Of a stretch of 64,000 nucleotides of DNA, positions 34,401 through 44,309 are shown in pieces (the first letter of the stretch is position 1; each line of letters begins with the position of its first letter). Source of the stretch: Skeletonema tropicum (lineage: Eukaryota > Bacillariophyta > Thalassiosirophyceae > Thalassiosirales > Thalassiosiraceae); contig CM074127.1 of the NCBI GenBank assembly GCA_037178625.1, positions 4,898,001 through 4,962,000 of the forward strand, in the 5' to 3' direction. A model generated the notes under the pieces. That model had not been told where the DNA came from. It did not search any database and saw nothing but the letters and a program-made list of their open reading frames with translations. Both the position numbers and the translations under genes were made by a program.

Positions 34401-35588
34401 CTAGACAAGCTCATTGGTACCGCTCAGACGACTAGCGTCCGTAGAAGCGATGCTGCAACCTCGTACCTGATGTGAGAGGTCCAGTGTGGGCTGGCCGGCA
34501 GCATCACCACACTCTGAACGAAATCGTGTCTATCGCCGTCAGTATGGGCAGGAGCCGCTTCTAGTGGCCCATTCTAGTCGGCGGTGATACTAGACAAGCT
34601 CATTGGTACCGCTCAGACGACTAGCGTCCGTAGAAGCGATGCTGCAACCTCGTACCTGATGTGAGAGGTCCAGTGTGGGCTGGCCGGCAGCATCACCACA
34701 TTCTACCAAATCGTATCTATCGCCGTCAGTATGGGCAGGAGCCGCTTCTAGTGGCCCATTCTAGTCGGCGGTGATACTAGACAAGCTCATTGGTACCGCT
34801 CAGACGACTAGCGTCCGTAGAAGCGATGCTGCAACCTCGTACCTGATGTGAGAGGTCCAGTGTGGGCTGGCCGGCAGCATCACCACATTCTACCAAATTG
34901 TATCTATCGCCGTCAGTATGGGCAGGAGCCGCTTCTAGTGGCCCATTCTAGTCGGCGGTGATACTAGACAAGCTCATTGGTACCGCTCAGACGACTAGCG
35001 TCCGTAGAAGCGATGCTGCAACCTCGTACCTGATGTGAGAGGTCCAGTGTGGGCTGGCCGGCAGCATCACCACACTCTGAACGAAATCGTGTCTATCGCC
35101 GTCAGTATGGGCAGGAGCCGCTTCTAGTGGCCCATTCTAGTCGGCGGTGATACTAGACAAGCTCATTGGTACCGCTCAGACGACTAGCGTCCGTAGAAGC
35201 GATGCTGCAACCTCGTACCTGATGTGAGAGGTCCAGTGTGGGCTGGCCGGCAGCATCACCACACTCTGAACGAAATCGTGTCTATCGCCGTCAGTATGGG
35301 CAGGAGCCGCTTCTAGTGGCCCATTCTAGTCGGCGGTGATACTAGACAAGCTCATTGGTACCGCTCAGACGACTAGCGTCCGTAGAAGCGATGCTGCAAC
35401 CTCGTACCTGATGTGAGAGGTCCAGTGTGGGCTGGCCGGCAGCATCACCACATTCTACCAAATTGTATCTATCGCCGTCAGTATGGGCAGGAGCCGCTTC
35501 TAGTGGCCCATTCTAGTCGGCGGTGATACTAGACAAGCTCATTGGTACCGCTCAGACGACTAGCGTCCGTAGAAGCGATGCTGCAACC

Positions 35589-36290
35589 AGAAGTGCTCAT
35601 TTCAATGGGGGTTGATATAGCAGAAGGCCACGAAAACCGCTCAGTCGGAGAGCTCACATTGAAACGATGCTACAACGTCGTACCTGATGTGAGAGGTCCA
35701 GTTTGTGTTTGGGCTGGGCAGCAGCACCATATTGATCCCTGTCGTATCTATCGTTGTCAATTCGTTCATGAGCCTTTTTATGGCAGAGGCCCATTGTATT
35801 TTGGGGTGATCAGCAGAAGGGCACGAATGCTCCTTATTCGGTTAGCTCACGTAGAAGTGAAACTACAACGATGTAGCTGATCTTGGACGCCACGAAGCTG
35901 CTCAGTGTCATAGCGCACGTTGAAGCGATGCTACAACTGGCACTGTTAGGTGGATGGCTCAGGTGGACGCGACTCTATTTTGATATGATCCGATGAATCT
36001 TGCTGGCACAATTGATTTAACGAAACGCCGTGTCCCAAAATGCTGTCAATAGCGCTGAGCCGCTTCTAGTGGCCGAATATACTTGGATACGATAGTTTGA
36101 AATATATTTGCACTGTCCATACGGATTGTGCCTTTAGTCTTAAAAGCGATGCCTTGATCTCGTTGTTGACCCATTATGGCTATTTTTGACTTGCTTATTG
36201 ATCCTCTTAAGCATCATATCGTATCAAATGCCGCGTGTATGGCATCTAGCTGCTTCTAGTGGTCCAAAAAGCTTGGGTTATTCGATAGAA
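35589..36290 (+). repeat. Decayed satellite units at the right edge
   Basis: Recognisable fragments continue past the core: GATGCTACAACGTCGTACCT near 35667 with GTGAGAGGTCCAGT, CCGCTTCTAGTGGCC near 36060, and GCTGCTTCTAGTGGTCC near 36250. Divergence rises away from the core. This ends about 100 bases from the 3' end of the polyphosphate polymerase gene. Confidence 0.75.
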
Positions 36291-36384
36291 GAAAGCATTT
36301 TCGCTCTACCTGGCTAATTGCACCCGTGGATCTGAAGCAAACAACACAATATCTATATCTAAGTCTATACAATTTTATTCCTAT

Positions 36385-39300
36385 CTAAACACCAGCACAT
36401 TGCGGCATTATCCATCGTCCTTCTTCTTCTTGTAGGCTGAGAGACCAAACTTGAGCTGGACTATCAAGTGCAAGATGTAGCACAACCCTTGATTCTATAG
36501 CTCCTCGAAGTCCAGAACTTGTTCCATTGTCTATGCGTTGTAATCGCATACCTTCCCATTCTTTCTCTGCACCGGCCTCGGCAATTGGAAGCATGAGCTC
36601 TTGATCAATTGATCCAGTCTTAGGATTAAACACTCTGATAACTCTTTCATTGTCAAAAAGGACATAAAGACGACCCTCGAAGAACTGCATACTTCCCACC
36701 TTCTCATCTTTTAGTCCCTTTGCTACTACCTTCTTGTTAATTTTCGAATTGTTGTCCAATTTGGTCTGCGAAAAATCGAACGAATCTTGGTTGTATGCAT
36801 CAATTGAGAGTACTTCTACGAGACCGTTTTTCGTGGGCTCCATCAATAGACCAGCAACAAGTAACTTCGCTACGGAACCCTCTCCAAGCTGTCCTTCTGG
36901 TACTAGTGCCATGCCTTCAACTCCTTGTAACGAGATTTTCCAGCGATGTGATTCTTGTAAACGCCTTGAGGGTGCACCGTCAAAAATACCGTCAAGTGAG
37001 GAGTCGATCCATTCAAGTGCAATGATTTCGGACTTCTTGTCATTACCTTCAGAAAGTGCGTAGATGTAATTTCCAACTTGCTCTAAGGCCTCCATGTTTG
37101 CATCATGGACGGTAGCCACAATACGAGCTTGTTGATCATTCTTGCCTTCCAAAGGTAAGGCAGCTTCAAAGGCAACGATGTGGTTGAGGGAAGGCACTAA
37201 CAGCAGACCTTCCTTGTCATCCACAAGTGCACCTGATGGCTGCAGCTCCATGATAGGTACGCCTGATAATGATCTCTTCATGCACTGTCCAGACACTGGA
37301 GCCAATGTACTTGTAGTTTCAAATCGAACCTCTCCAGAGAATGCTAAGATGAGAGCTACTCCAGAAATAACGGCGAAAGTCAGCAAGCCAGGCCCAAAGA
37401 AGTCGGCGTATCCATAAGGCTTGCCATTCTGCATTAGATACACTCGTCTACAGTAGATGACAAGCGCATATACGGCAATGAAAAGACTCATTGCAATCAT
37501 CCATGTACCGGCGATGGCAGTCTGACTTTCAATGGCAGGATTTGATGAGCCTAGAATGTAGAGAAGCTGGGAGAACGTGATGAATAAGAGGGCGGCACTA
37601 ATCCACTGAATGAAGGTACGTTCGTTGGCAAAGTGTGACTTCGGTTCTACACGCAATCTTTGCTTTGATGCGATGGGCTTGGACTTGCTTGAAATTAGGT
37701 CATCCTTTAAGAACATACTAGGAGATCGACGGCGCATGCTGACCAGGTTTCCTCGCCTCTTTGTATCAGATTGTCCAGTGTTTGACACTGACGTCGTCGT
37801 CATGGTCGTAGTTGGCAAAGATTGATTCATAACTGGTCTCTTGACGCTAATATCCAATGTGTCACTATCAGCTGCGGAAGTGTAAGAACCACCCAACTGA
37901 CGCTGGAGATAATCTCTGGGATGTTGTACCAGCGGTCGTTCTATTGAACAACGAGAAGAATTACTCACTGTGCTTGCACTTTCGTCTTTGGAGCATTGGA
38001 TGAGAGACGGGGTTGTAACCGAATATTGGGCGGTGGCGGTAGCAGGATAGCTTGGACCAATGTACAGAGGCGCAAACGCCTCTTCGTCACTCCACCACGG
38101 TAAGGTTTCAACCTTGTCTGCATTAAAGAGAGAAGCCCCACTCAAGAACTTACTGAACTTCTTGGCTTCGACAATGGCTTGACTATCCTCAAGCTCAAGC
38201 TCAGTGACGAAGTTTGGCTTGCCGTCTTCTCCTGCGATTTTCACCTCGTACACATTATATGGGATCTTGACTATATCATGCTGAGACAAAGTGTCATGGT
38301 CTTCAAGGCACCAGGACTCGAAACTGGATGGTGCCGCTCCACGCTCATTAATGACCATGAGGTCGCGGTCGAAAGTAAGTCGACATGCGTTAGAAGATGA
38401 GGATTGCAAAGCAACACGAGTGTACTTGGTTCGCACGCATGCTGTAAGCTTGAACTTGACAATCGTAGCTCTCATTTTTAAGAGAAGCATTGCTAGCTTT
38501 TGCACAGACTTGTCATCCTCTGACGGGTTGGCCTTTTGAACCATGGCATAAGCCCTACCCTCGTCCCAAATGCCGCTCTTAAGATCAAGAAGCTGTGCAA
38601 CATCTTTCTCTTGAATGGCACACCGTTCCTTTACACTCTTATCTCCGACCCATGGTTCATGATGAGTCTTGAGCTCAAGGAATACATTCTTCTCTCCACG
38701 GGGCTTCGATCCATACCAGCGAATACGAAAGAGTTGGGCACCTTCGGATCGTTTGAGCCGCTCTGAGTACATGGACATTTCGCTGCTATCAAAATAGACT
38801 GAGCTGATTGATGTCACAAATGATGTCCATAGGGCGCCATTAGCAAGAGACGAGTCAGAAGACCGGACTTCTTTTTGGTTGAGGATGCGCCCACCCTTCT
38901 TACCATAAACTAATAGAGGTAGGTCTTGCACACTAGACAAGAGTACTTCATATAGATGCTCGTCACTAACCCAATACTTCGTTGTTACGCGCTCAAATGA
39001 TGTTGGAGCTACCCATTCTTTGTCTTCTTGATGACCCTCGCTCTTGGTTTCAAGCTCCCGAATAGCCGAGTAGATATCACTCAAGAGCACCACAATGGAG
39101 CCCCCAATCTGATCGACTTCCCAAGGCGAGCTTTCAAAGCGGCGTTCGGTCATCTCTTCAAAGTCACGCCCAGTGCATAGCCTACGATCAGCCAATGCAG
39201 CAATACGACGGAGCTCATGGGCATCGACATCTGTCTGCTTATGAAGTTGAAGTAGCTCTGCTGAGAGAGCCTTGGCCTGGGCTCGCAGATCAACGGCATC

Positions 39301-39609
39301 GGATACATCGATGCTTGGTGAGGTAGACTTGGCAAGAGCATCTGCACGAAGTAGTAGAGCTCTGGCTTTGCTCTCAATGGTATGAGCAGAGGCTGATAGT
39401 GAGGCGCTGAGACGATCCAATTCTGCGTTGTAAGTTTCCTCGTAGCCACCCGTGGACGCGTTGAATTTTGATGCCTTCTCTTTGACGGATGAGTCGAGCT
39501 CTGTGACTGATAAGAGGCCAGATTGCAACTGATGGGCTGCACAGTCGAGCGCAGACTCGAGAGAAATGGATACAACCTGTGTTGTAGGAGAAGGTGAAGG
39601 AGTCGACAT
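36385..39609 (-). CDS. VTC4-type polyphosphate polymerase with VTC1-like membrane domain and extra C-terminal domain
   Basis: Makes inorganic polyphosphate from ATP and moves it across a vacuolar membrane in yeast and algae. Residues 1-200 are helical and do not look like the usual SPX sensor. The VTC tunnel domain (about 205-510) has R295 and R297 (RIRWYG), K314 (LELKTHHE), R393 and R398 area (RTKYTR), E455 (YEVKIAG) and the Lys-rich KKFSKFL (483-489), matching the catalytic basic and metal residues of Vtc4. A Ser-rich linker leads to a DUF202/VTC1-like part (RVEPKSHFANERTFIQWISA and three helices, about 653-760). The last about 310 residues have repeated strands (LLLVPSLNHIVAFEA, GRLYVLFDNERVIRVFNPKT) and probably form a beta-propeller on the far side of the membrane, an unusual addition. 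Single exon, 1074 residues. Confidence 0.88.
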   Translation of the reverse strand: MSTPSPSPTTQVVSISLESALDCAAHQLQSGLLSVTELDSSVKEKASKFNASTGGYEETYNAELDRLSASLSASAHTIESKARALLLRADALAKSTSPSIDVSDAVDLRAQAKALSAELLQLHKQTDVDAHELRRIAALADRRLCTGRDFEEMTERRFESSPWEVDQIGGSIVVLLSDIYSAIRELETKSEGHQEDKEWVAPTSFERVTTKYWVSDEHLYEVLLSSVQDLPLLVYGKKGGRILNQKEVRSSDSSLANGALWTSFVTSISSVYFDSSEMSMYSERLKRSEGAQLFRIRWYGSKPRGEKNVFLELKTHHEPWVGDKSVKERCAIQEKDVAQLLDLKSGIWDEGRAYAMVQKANPSEDDKSVQKLAMLLLKMRATIVKFKLTACVRTKYTRVALQSSSSNACRLTFDRDLMVINERGAAPSSFESWCLEDHDTLSQHDIVKIPYNVYEVKIAGEDGKPNFVTELELEDSQAIVEAKKFSKFLSGASLFNADKVETLPWWSDEEAFAPLYIGPSYPATATAQYSVTTPSLIQCSKDESASTVSNSSRCSIERPLVQHPRDYLQRQLGGSYTSAADSDTLDISVKRPVMNQSLPTTTMTTTSVSNTGQSDTKRRGNLVSMRRRSPSMFLKDDLISSKSKPIASKQRLRVEPKSHFANERTFIQWISAALLFITFSQLLYILGSSNPAIESQTAIAGTWMIAMSLFIAVYALVIYCRRVYLMQNGKPYGYADFFGPGLLTFAVISGVALILAFSGEVRFETTSTLAPVSGQCMKRSLSGVPIMELQPSGALVDDKEGLLLVPSLNHIVAFEAALPLEGKNDQQARIVATVHDANMEALEQVGNYIYALSEGNDKKSEIIALEWIDSSLDGIFDGAPSRRLQESHRWKISLQGVEGMALVPEGQLGEGSVAKLLVAGLLMEPTKNGLVEVLSIDAYNQDSFDFSQTKLDNNSKINKKVVAKGLKDEKVGSMQFFEGRLYVLFDNERVIRVFNPKTGSIDQELMLPIAEAGAEKEWEGMRLQRIDNGTSSGLRGAIESRVVLHLALDSPAQVWSLSLQEEEGRWIMPQCAGV

Positions 39610-39986
39610 TGTTTCTCAAGTGGCGTAGGAAGACAAATCGATGTGAATCTGGATGAATCTGAATGAATCTTCGTAATATTTATGGGATGTCTTCACTTGA
39701 TTGCTTGAAGATGAAGAGTGCACGACAAAGTTGGATGTTTGCGTGAATGAAGAGGGAGGAAGTGACTGAGCACACCAGCCTTCGGGATACACAAAGACAA
39801 AGCATGGAGTAATTCACAAGTTATGACACGAGTGTGGTCATTTTGTCTTACAAGGGTACTTACATTCTCACGGGCGGGCACGCACGAGGTGGCCCCGCTC
39901 CCCGCTGCCTCATCACGCACCAGGCCACGTCACCGTCAGCTTTCCCAAAACCAAACACCAAACCAAATCCAATGCACAAAACAACC
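39610..39986. other. Divergent promoter region with ACGTCA
   Basis: Between the polyphosphate polymerase (minus) and the Ycf36-like gene (plus). ACGTCA occurs at 39927-39932, about 55 bases before the chosen Ycf36 start. The sequence also has short GAATCT(G/T) repeats near 39645-39672. Confidence 0.35.
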
Positions 39987-41053
39987 ATGACGAAAATGAG
40001 CTCCCTACGCATGTTATCAGCGATTGCTATCTTGGTCTCCCACTCGGCCCATCTTACTACGAATGCATTTCCTCTGCTGGCTTCGACGCCGCTAAACTCT
40101 CCCAATTCTATCAGATCGACAGCAGCAGGTGTATCTTTGAACAACTACAAAAAAGCATTCCGCAAGTCACCTTCGTCATCTTTACTCAAAGCCTACGACG
40201 ATGATGACGAAGAAGGATACGAAATTGAGAGTAATGGTGCAGGTAAAACGCAACAAACATCAACATCATTTGGTGCCGAAAATGTTCCAGTAGATCAACG
40301 ACCATCTAATGAATATCTGAATTTAATCAATCAACCCTTGTTTGGATGGGCTAGTCAAGAGACAGGTGACCAGGGTTTGGGTCTTCGATTAGCTGTTACC
40401 TATGCTGCTTTTTTTGTGCTGGTGTAAGTTTATCCATTTGGTGTGGATCTATATTCAGCGTTGCAACGTTCCTTTTGCACCAAGGTGCTCACTGTATGTG
40501 ATTCTTTCTCTCTCGCACATGTATCTACTACTTACATGTTGTATACAGCTGCTATCCTATTTCAGGAGCAACTTGGGTAAATGAGGGATTTCTTATCCAA
40601 AAACTTGCTTCCAGCAACATTGGATCATTGACTGTGGTCTTTGTGTTAATATTGCGTCTCTACAGCGGTTGGGGATACATCGGCTCAAGACTGAAAAGCA
40701 AAGTGATTGAATTTGAAGAAACAGGATGGTACGACGGAGACATCGAAGAAAAGTCGGAAGCGGAAAAAGCCCGCGATTTGTTCTTATATCGCAGCAATGT
40801 ACAACCCGTCGAAGAGCGACTGAAGAAGTTTTCTTTGGCAGTTGGTGGAGCATGGGTGGCATCCTGTCTTGCATTGAATGTTGCCACGAACATGCAGCCA
40901 GTTTTCGATCAGTATGATCCACGAATGTTGGAGAAACTAAGTTATGATGATAAAGTGGCAAGCGTTGTTCAGCAGCAGAGTTATGGGAGGCCAACTTATT
41001 GTGAGAGTAGATACTATCGTGCCGTGGCTAACGGCGGTCAGGGTTGTAACTAG
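39987..41053 (+). CDS. Ycf36-like protein (DUF1230), plastid-targeted
   Basis: Red algal plastids carry ycf36; this is a nuclear copy with import signals, so endosymbiotic gene transfer is likely. The start at 39987 gives MTKMSSLRMLSAIAILVSHS followed by a site N-A-F-P, i.e. a bipartite presequence; ATGs at 39972 and 39996 are alternatives. Two exons, 39987-40423 and 40549-41053; the intron (GTAAGT...TACAG, 125 bases) joins FFVLV to CYPISGATW. DUF1230 hallmarks are NQPLFGWAS, WGYIGSRLKSK, EETGWYDGD and RDLFLYRSNVQPVEERLKK, with two to three membrane helices. Family function is not settled; it is expected in the thylakoid or inner plastid membrane. Ends QGCN. Confidence 0.85.
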
Positions 41054-41432
41054 AGTATAAAAAAGAGACACCTACTCAATATCTTGTCGTTTACATATCT
41101 GAATAAGACAATCCAGTACAAAGATTTGTATGTTAGCATTTTTTCTTAGTTTATGTTGGAAGTACATACGTTAAGTTCAGCTTAGTGCGTGACTTGTCCA
41201 AATATATATTTGCACTAAGCTGACATGATGCACAAAAGAAGTCCTCGAACGCAGTGGTCATCTGCAGATCGATTCCATGTGATTTTTCTATTTTTTTTGT
41301 CTTTTTTCGTTCTCTTCTTGTGTCAAACAAGAATTGAGAGTGGTTTCTATTTTTGTAAACGTGGTGTGGTTCATTGGTGGAACCGTTGTGGCTTGATGTT
41401 CTACATTACCCAAACCCCATATGTACAGATGT
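41054..41432. other. Convergent intergenic region with perfect inverted repeat
   Basis: TCAGCTTAGTGC (41177-41188) and GCACTAAGCTGA (41212-41223) are a perfect 12-base inverted repeat with a 23-base AT-rich loop, located between two convergent 3' ends. It could shape 3' ends of transcripts; no coding sequence is supported. Confidence 0.5.
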
Positions 41433-43483
41433 CTAACTTTTAGTCCTTCCAGACGAGGATGATCCAGGTGCAGGAAGACCTCGAGCAGCAAGTTTCTTTG
41501 CCATCATCTCCTTGTGCTTCTTGCGAGCTTCCCACTCATGAGCACTCTCTACTCCAAACTTCATATTGAGCTCAGAGGCAGGCTTGAAAGTTGGATTATC
41601 AAAGAAATACTCTGCCAAGAGAGCCTTATCGGCAGACCACCTCTTCTCGGGGTTGTGAGCCAATAAGTTGTCAATCATGTCAATTGCATGAGGAGTCATC
41701 CAATTCATGGCACTTGCAGGAAGCCGAGTCTTGAGCTCCTCACGAAGTCGACGAGGGAAAACCTGCTCTCCACTCTTGGGCTCAAAATTCCTCCAAAGCG
41801 GACACATCTTGTCAATGTCAGGCCAGTCTTCCCTCGTTGGGTGACCCATCATCTTGAAAATAAGGTCCAACTGATTAGCCTCCGTCGAACCTTTCAGCAA
41901 ACCTCCTCGACGAAACATCTCAGCAATGATACATCCAACACTCCACATATCAATCTTTGTCGTGTATTGATTACACCCAAGCAAAAGCTCCGGGGGTCGG
42001 TACCAAAGCGTAATAACACGGTTGGTCAAACGCTTCATCTCCTTGTTCCAACTACGCGCAAGTCCCCAATCGGCAATTTTCAATTCTCCCCGCTTATTGA
42101 TTAGTAGATTGGATGATTTCAAATCTCTGTGAATGATCTTGTTGACATGCATGTAGTGTACCCCGCTCAGCAATTGCTTTGACCATGATTTGATATGATC
42201 TTGAGAGATTTTAATCTCGGGAGACTCAATAATTCCCGTGAGATCATATTCCAGATATTCAAATACCATAAACACATTCTTGGGAATATCTCCTTGATCT
42301 ACAAACATAATGAAAGGCAATAAATAAACAAAAGTGTGAGATCGGTGATGATAAAAATGTTGCACAAATAATTGTTCAGTTTCTCCAACGTCAAAACATA
42401 GTGATGCCGAACAATCGTAGCGCAAGAGCTGCTATGGGCGGGTTGAACTGTGAATATCCAGTAAAATACAATGGACATACACGAAAAGAAAGGTCCGCCG
42501 GTACAAGATCAAAACATGCAAACAGTAAAAGTCCAGTCCAGTCCAGTCCAGTTCACTATGTAACTAACCTTTCGAAGTAACAATCTCCTTCAACTGCACA
42601 ATATTCGAATGATTCAACGCCTTGAGAATCTTCACTTCACGAATTGCCGTAATTGGAAATCCATTCTCCTCCTCTTCTGTATTAATTCTCTTGAGAGCGA
42701 CAATTTCACCAGTGATTTTGTCGGCTCCTACAAACACGCTCCTGAGGTGGATATAATATACATCCATTTGAGTTGATTTTATGGTGGTGTGGTTTGTTTG
42801 TAGTTCCAAATGAGAATATAATACAAAATTTGTGAGTAAAAATGTCAAATCACACACATGTAAAACAATATACCACGTCCACTCCCTTTTCAGAGAGAGA
42901 TGACGTACCCATAAGTCCCCTCTCCAACCTGATGTTTCTTTTGAAACGCAGTAACATCTCTCATTACTACGGGTGCTTTGAGTGAGACTCGACGGTTTTT
43001 ATTGTTTTGTTGTTGTTGCTGCTCTTGACGCTGACGCTTCCTAGCATCTGCAGTTGGAGCAGCAGCTACAGCAGCCGCAGAGGAGGTGGTGTGAATTGTG
43101 GAAATTTCTGGAGCACAACGCTTTTTAGAAGGGGGGATTGGTGCGACGGCAGTTGTTGGTGGTCGAGGGGGTGGGGGTGGTTTCCTCATGACCACAGCCC
43201 CCCTATTATTAGGAATGGGTCGTGGTGGTGGAGGAGGGGGAGGACGATTCGGAGGAGGTGGTGGAACACCACCATTCTGTTTCATCCTTGGAGGCGGAGG
43301 TGGCTTCACCGCTCCCCTATTATTATTATGATTTGGCAGGGGAGGTGGTGGAGGCCGCTTCTTTGCATTGACATTGCCACCACTAGAAGTGCTGCTTCTT
43401 CCCGGAGGAGGCAACGAGGGAGGGGGAGGCCTCGGTTTGGGAGGCTGAACCATAGTCGTCGCAACAGTCGTCGATGAAGCCAT
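41433..43483 (-). CDS. Cyclin-dependent kinase, CDK12/13/CTK1 (PITAIRE) type
   Basis: Kinases of this group phosphorylate the RNA polymerase II tail during elongation, with a cyclin partner. Exons: 42909-43483, 42569-42741 and 41433-42298 (donors GTACGT, GTTAGT; joins give EGTYGSVF and TSKDQGDIP). The first about 150 residues are poly-proline and Gln/Asn-rich. The kinase shows GEGTYG, the PITAIRE helix, EYLEYDLTG, HRDLKSSNLL, TNRVITLWYRPPELL and a C-terminal extension. Oddly the DFG triplet reads DWG (ADWGLAR), though the Mg-binding Asp is kept. The start at 43483 (MASSTTV) was chosen; an in-frame ATG at 43591 would add 36 residues. Introns are about 170 and 270 bases; the second holds GTCCA repeats near 42532-42551. 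Confidence 0.88.
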
Positions 43484-44309
43484 GTGGGGGTTGTTATTAA
43501 ATTTTGTTGAGATCGGGGGATGGGGGTGGTGATGTTGTATCAGCCGAGTATTTGACTTGTTTTCTTTCTTGCTTGGCCAAACAATATTCATCGATTGCAC
43601 TATAATAAATACTGTTTGCCAACCAAATATAATTGGGGTGTCCTTGCCTTCGTATCAGTTCAAACACTTCTTGAGTGTATCGTCTATTTTTGTTCAGTGT
43701 ATTATTTATTGCCTTATTTTCCGCTGGAAGAGAGGATTACCTCAGAGGAGGGGGTAGAGCCAAGCTCTGTGCCTAATAAAATGACAAGGGAACATAATAA
43801 AAATTTGAGCGACCAATGTAAACCACATAGTTGCATCAATGATTTATTCCTGTGCAGAGTCAATCGCATCCGGCGGCGACCCTATTCCACGACTGCAAAA
43901 TACTCCGCCCAGAGCCTCCGCGCCCATACTCTGTTTTTTATACTCACACTGGATCCAAATTCGACTGAATTAAATCAAGGCAGATTATTCACTGAGAGCA
44001 TATGAGGTACGAAAAGAGGAGGGGGGATAAAGGGAAAGGCTGGCTGGTGGGTTATTTGCTTGACTAGGGCAAACCACACCTGCCATGGAGAGGGCAAGTG
44101 AGCGAGCCAGCAGGCGCAGCGCCGGGCTGAAGCCGAAGCGAAGCTCCGAGCTCGCTCCCGCATTGCGAAGCGCGATGACCTGCGATGACGATGACTCCAA
44201 TGAAAGGAGAAGAAAGGAAAATCAAGGAGGTTTTGGCGCGATCCATCACCTCTCATCGACCTATGATCATCTTCATGAGCATGCTCGTCCCCTACTGATA
44301 CTTATAGAC
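43484..44309. other. Divergent promoter region
   Basis: Lies between the kinase (minus) and RNase Z (plus). It includes a GC-rich patch around 44095-44170 rich in GCGAGC/GAAGC words. Open frames through this patch are in all three frames and do not look like protein. No RNA gene is seen. Confidence 0.4.

Larger units (their letters stand above)
24432..35588 (+). repeat. Satellite array, about 184-190-base units, roughly 55-60 copies
   Basis: Head-to-tail units begin GATGCTGCAACCTCGTACCT and contain GTGAGAGGTCCAGTGTGGGC, ATCGCCGTCAGTATGGGCAG, CCGCTTCTAGTGGCCCATTC and a GGTACC site. Measured starts at 24432, 24619, 24803, 24987 and 25177 give periods of 187, 184, 184 and 190. Most units are nearly identical; variation sits in one window after GCAGCATCA (TCTGAACC, CACATTCTACC, CACACTCTGAACG, TCTGTTTAAA and a GAACGTGAACGGCATCAACA form). 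The unit length is close to a nucleosome repeat. Each unit has an imperfect inverted repeat, CGCCGTCAGTATGGGC against GCCCATTCTAGTCGGCG. Stops occur in all frames; no coding role is supported. Whether the copy number is true depends on the assembly. Confidence 0.95.

Noticed and set aside
24432..35588. The regular repeats as a CRISPR array
   Set aside because: Units are contiguous 184-190-base tandem copies without unique spacers, and the genome is eukaryotic.
35542..35880. A 112-residue open frame at the right edge of the array
   Set aside because: It is made of core and decayed satellite units read through; not conserved as protein.
43007..43477. A Trp/Arg/Gly-rich plus-strand open frame
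   Set aside because: Antisense of the poly-proline exon of the kinase.
44095..44309. An N-terminal extension of RNase Z from 44085
   Set aside because: The GC-rich patch is open but gives an Arg/Ser/Ala string unlike a targeting peptide; the ATG at 44310 gives a better leader.
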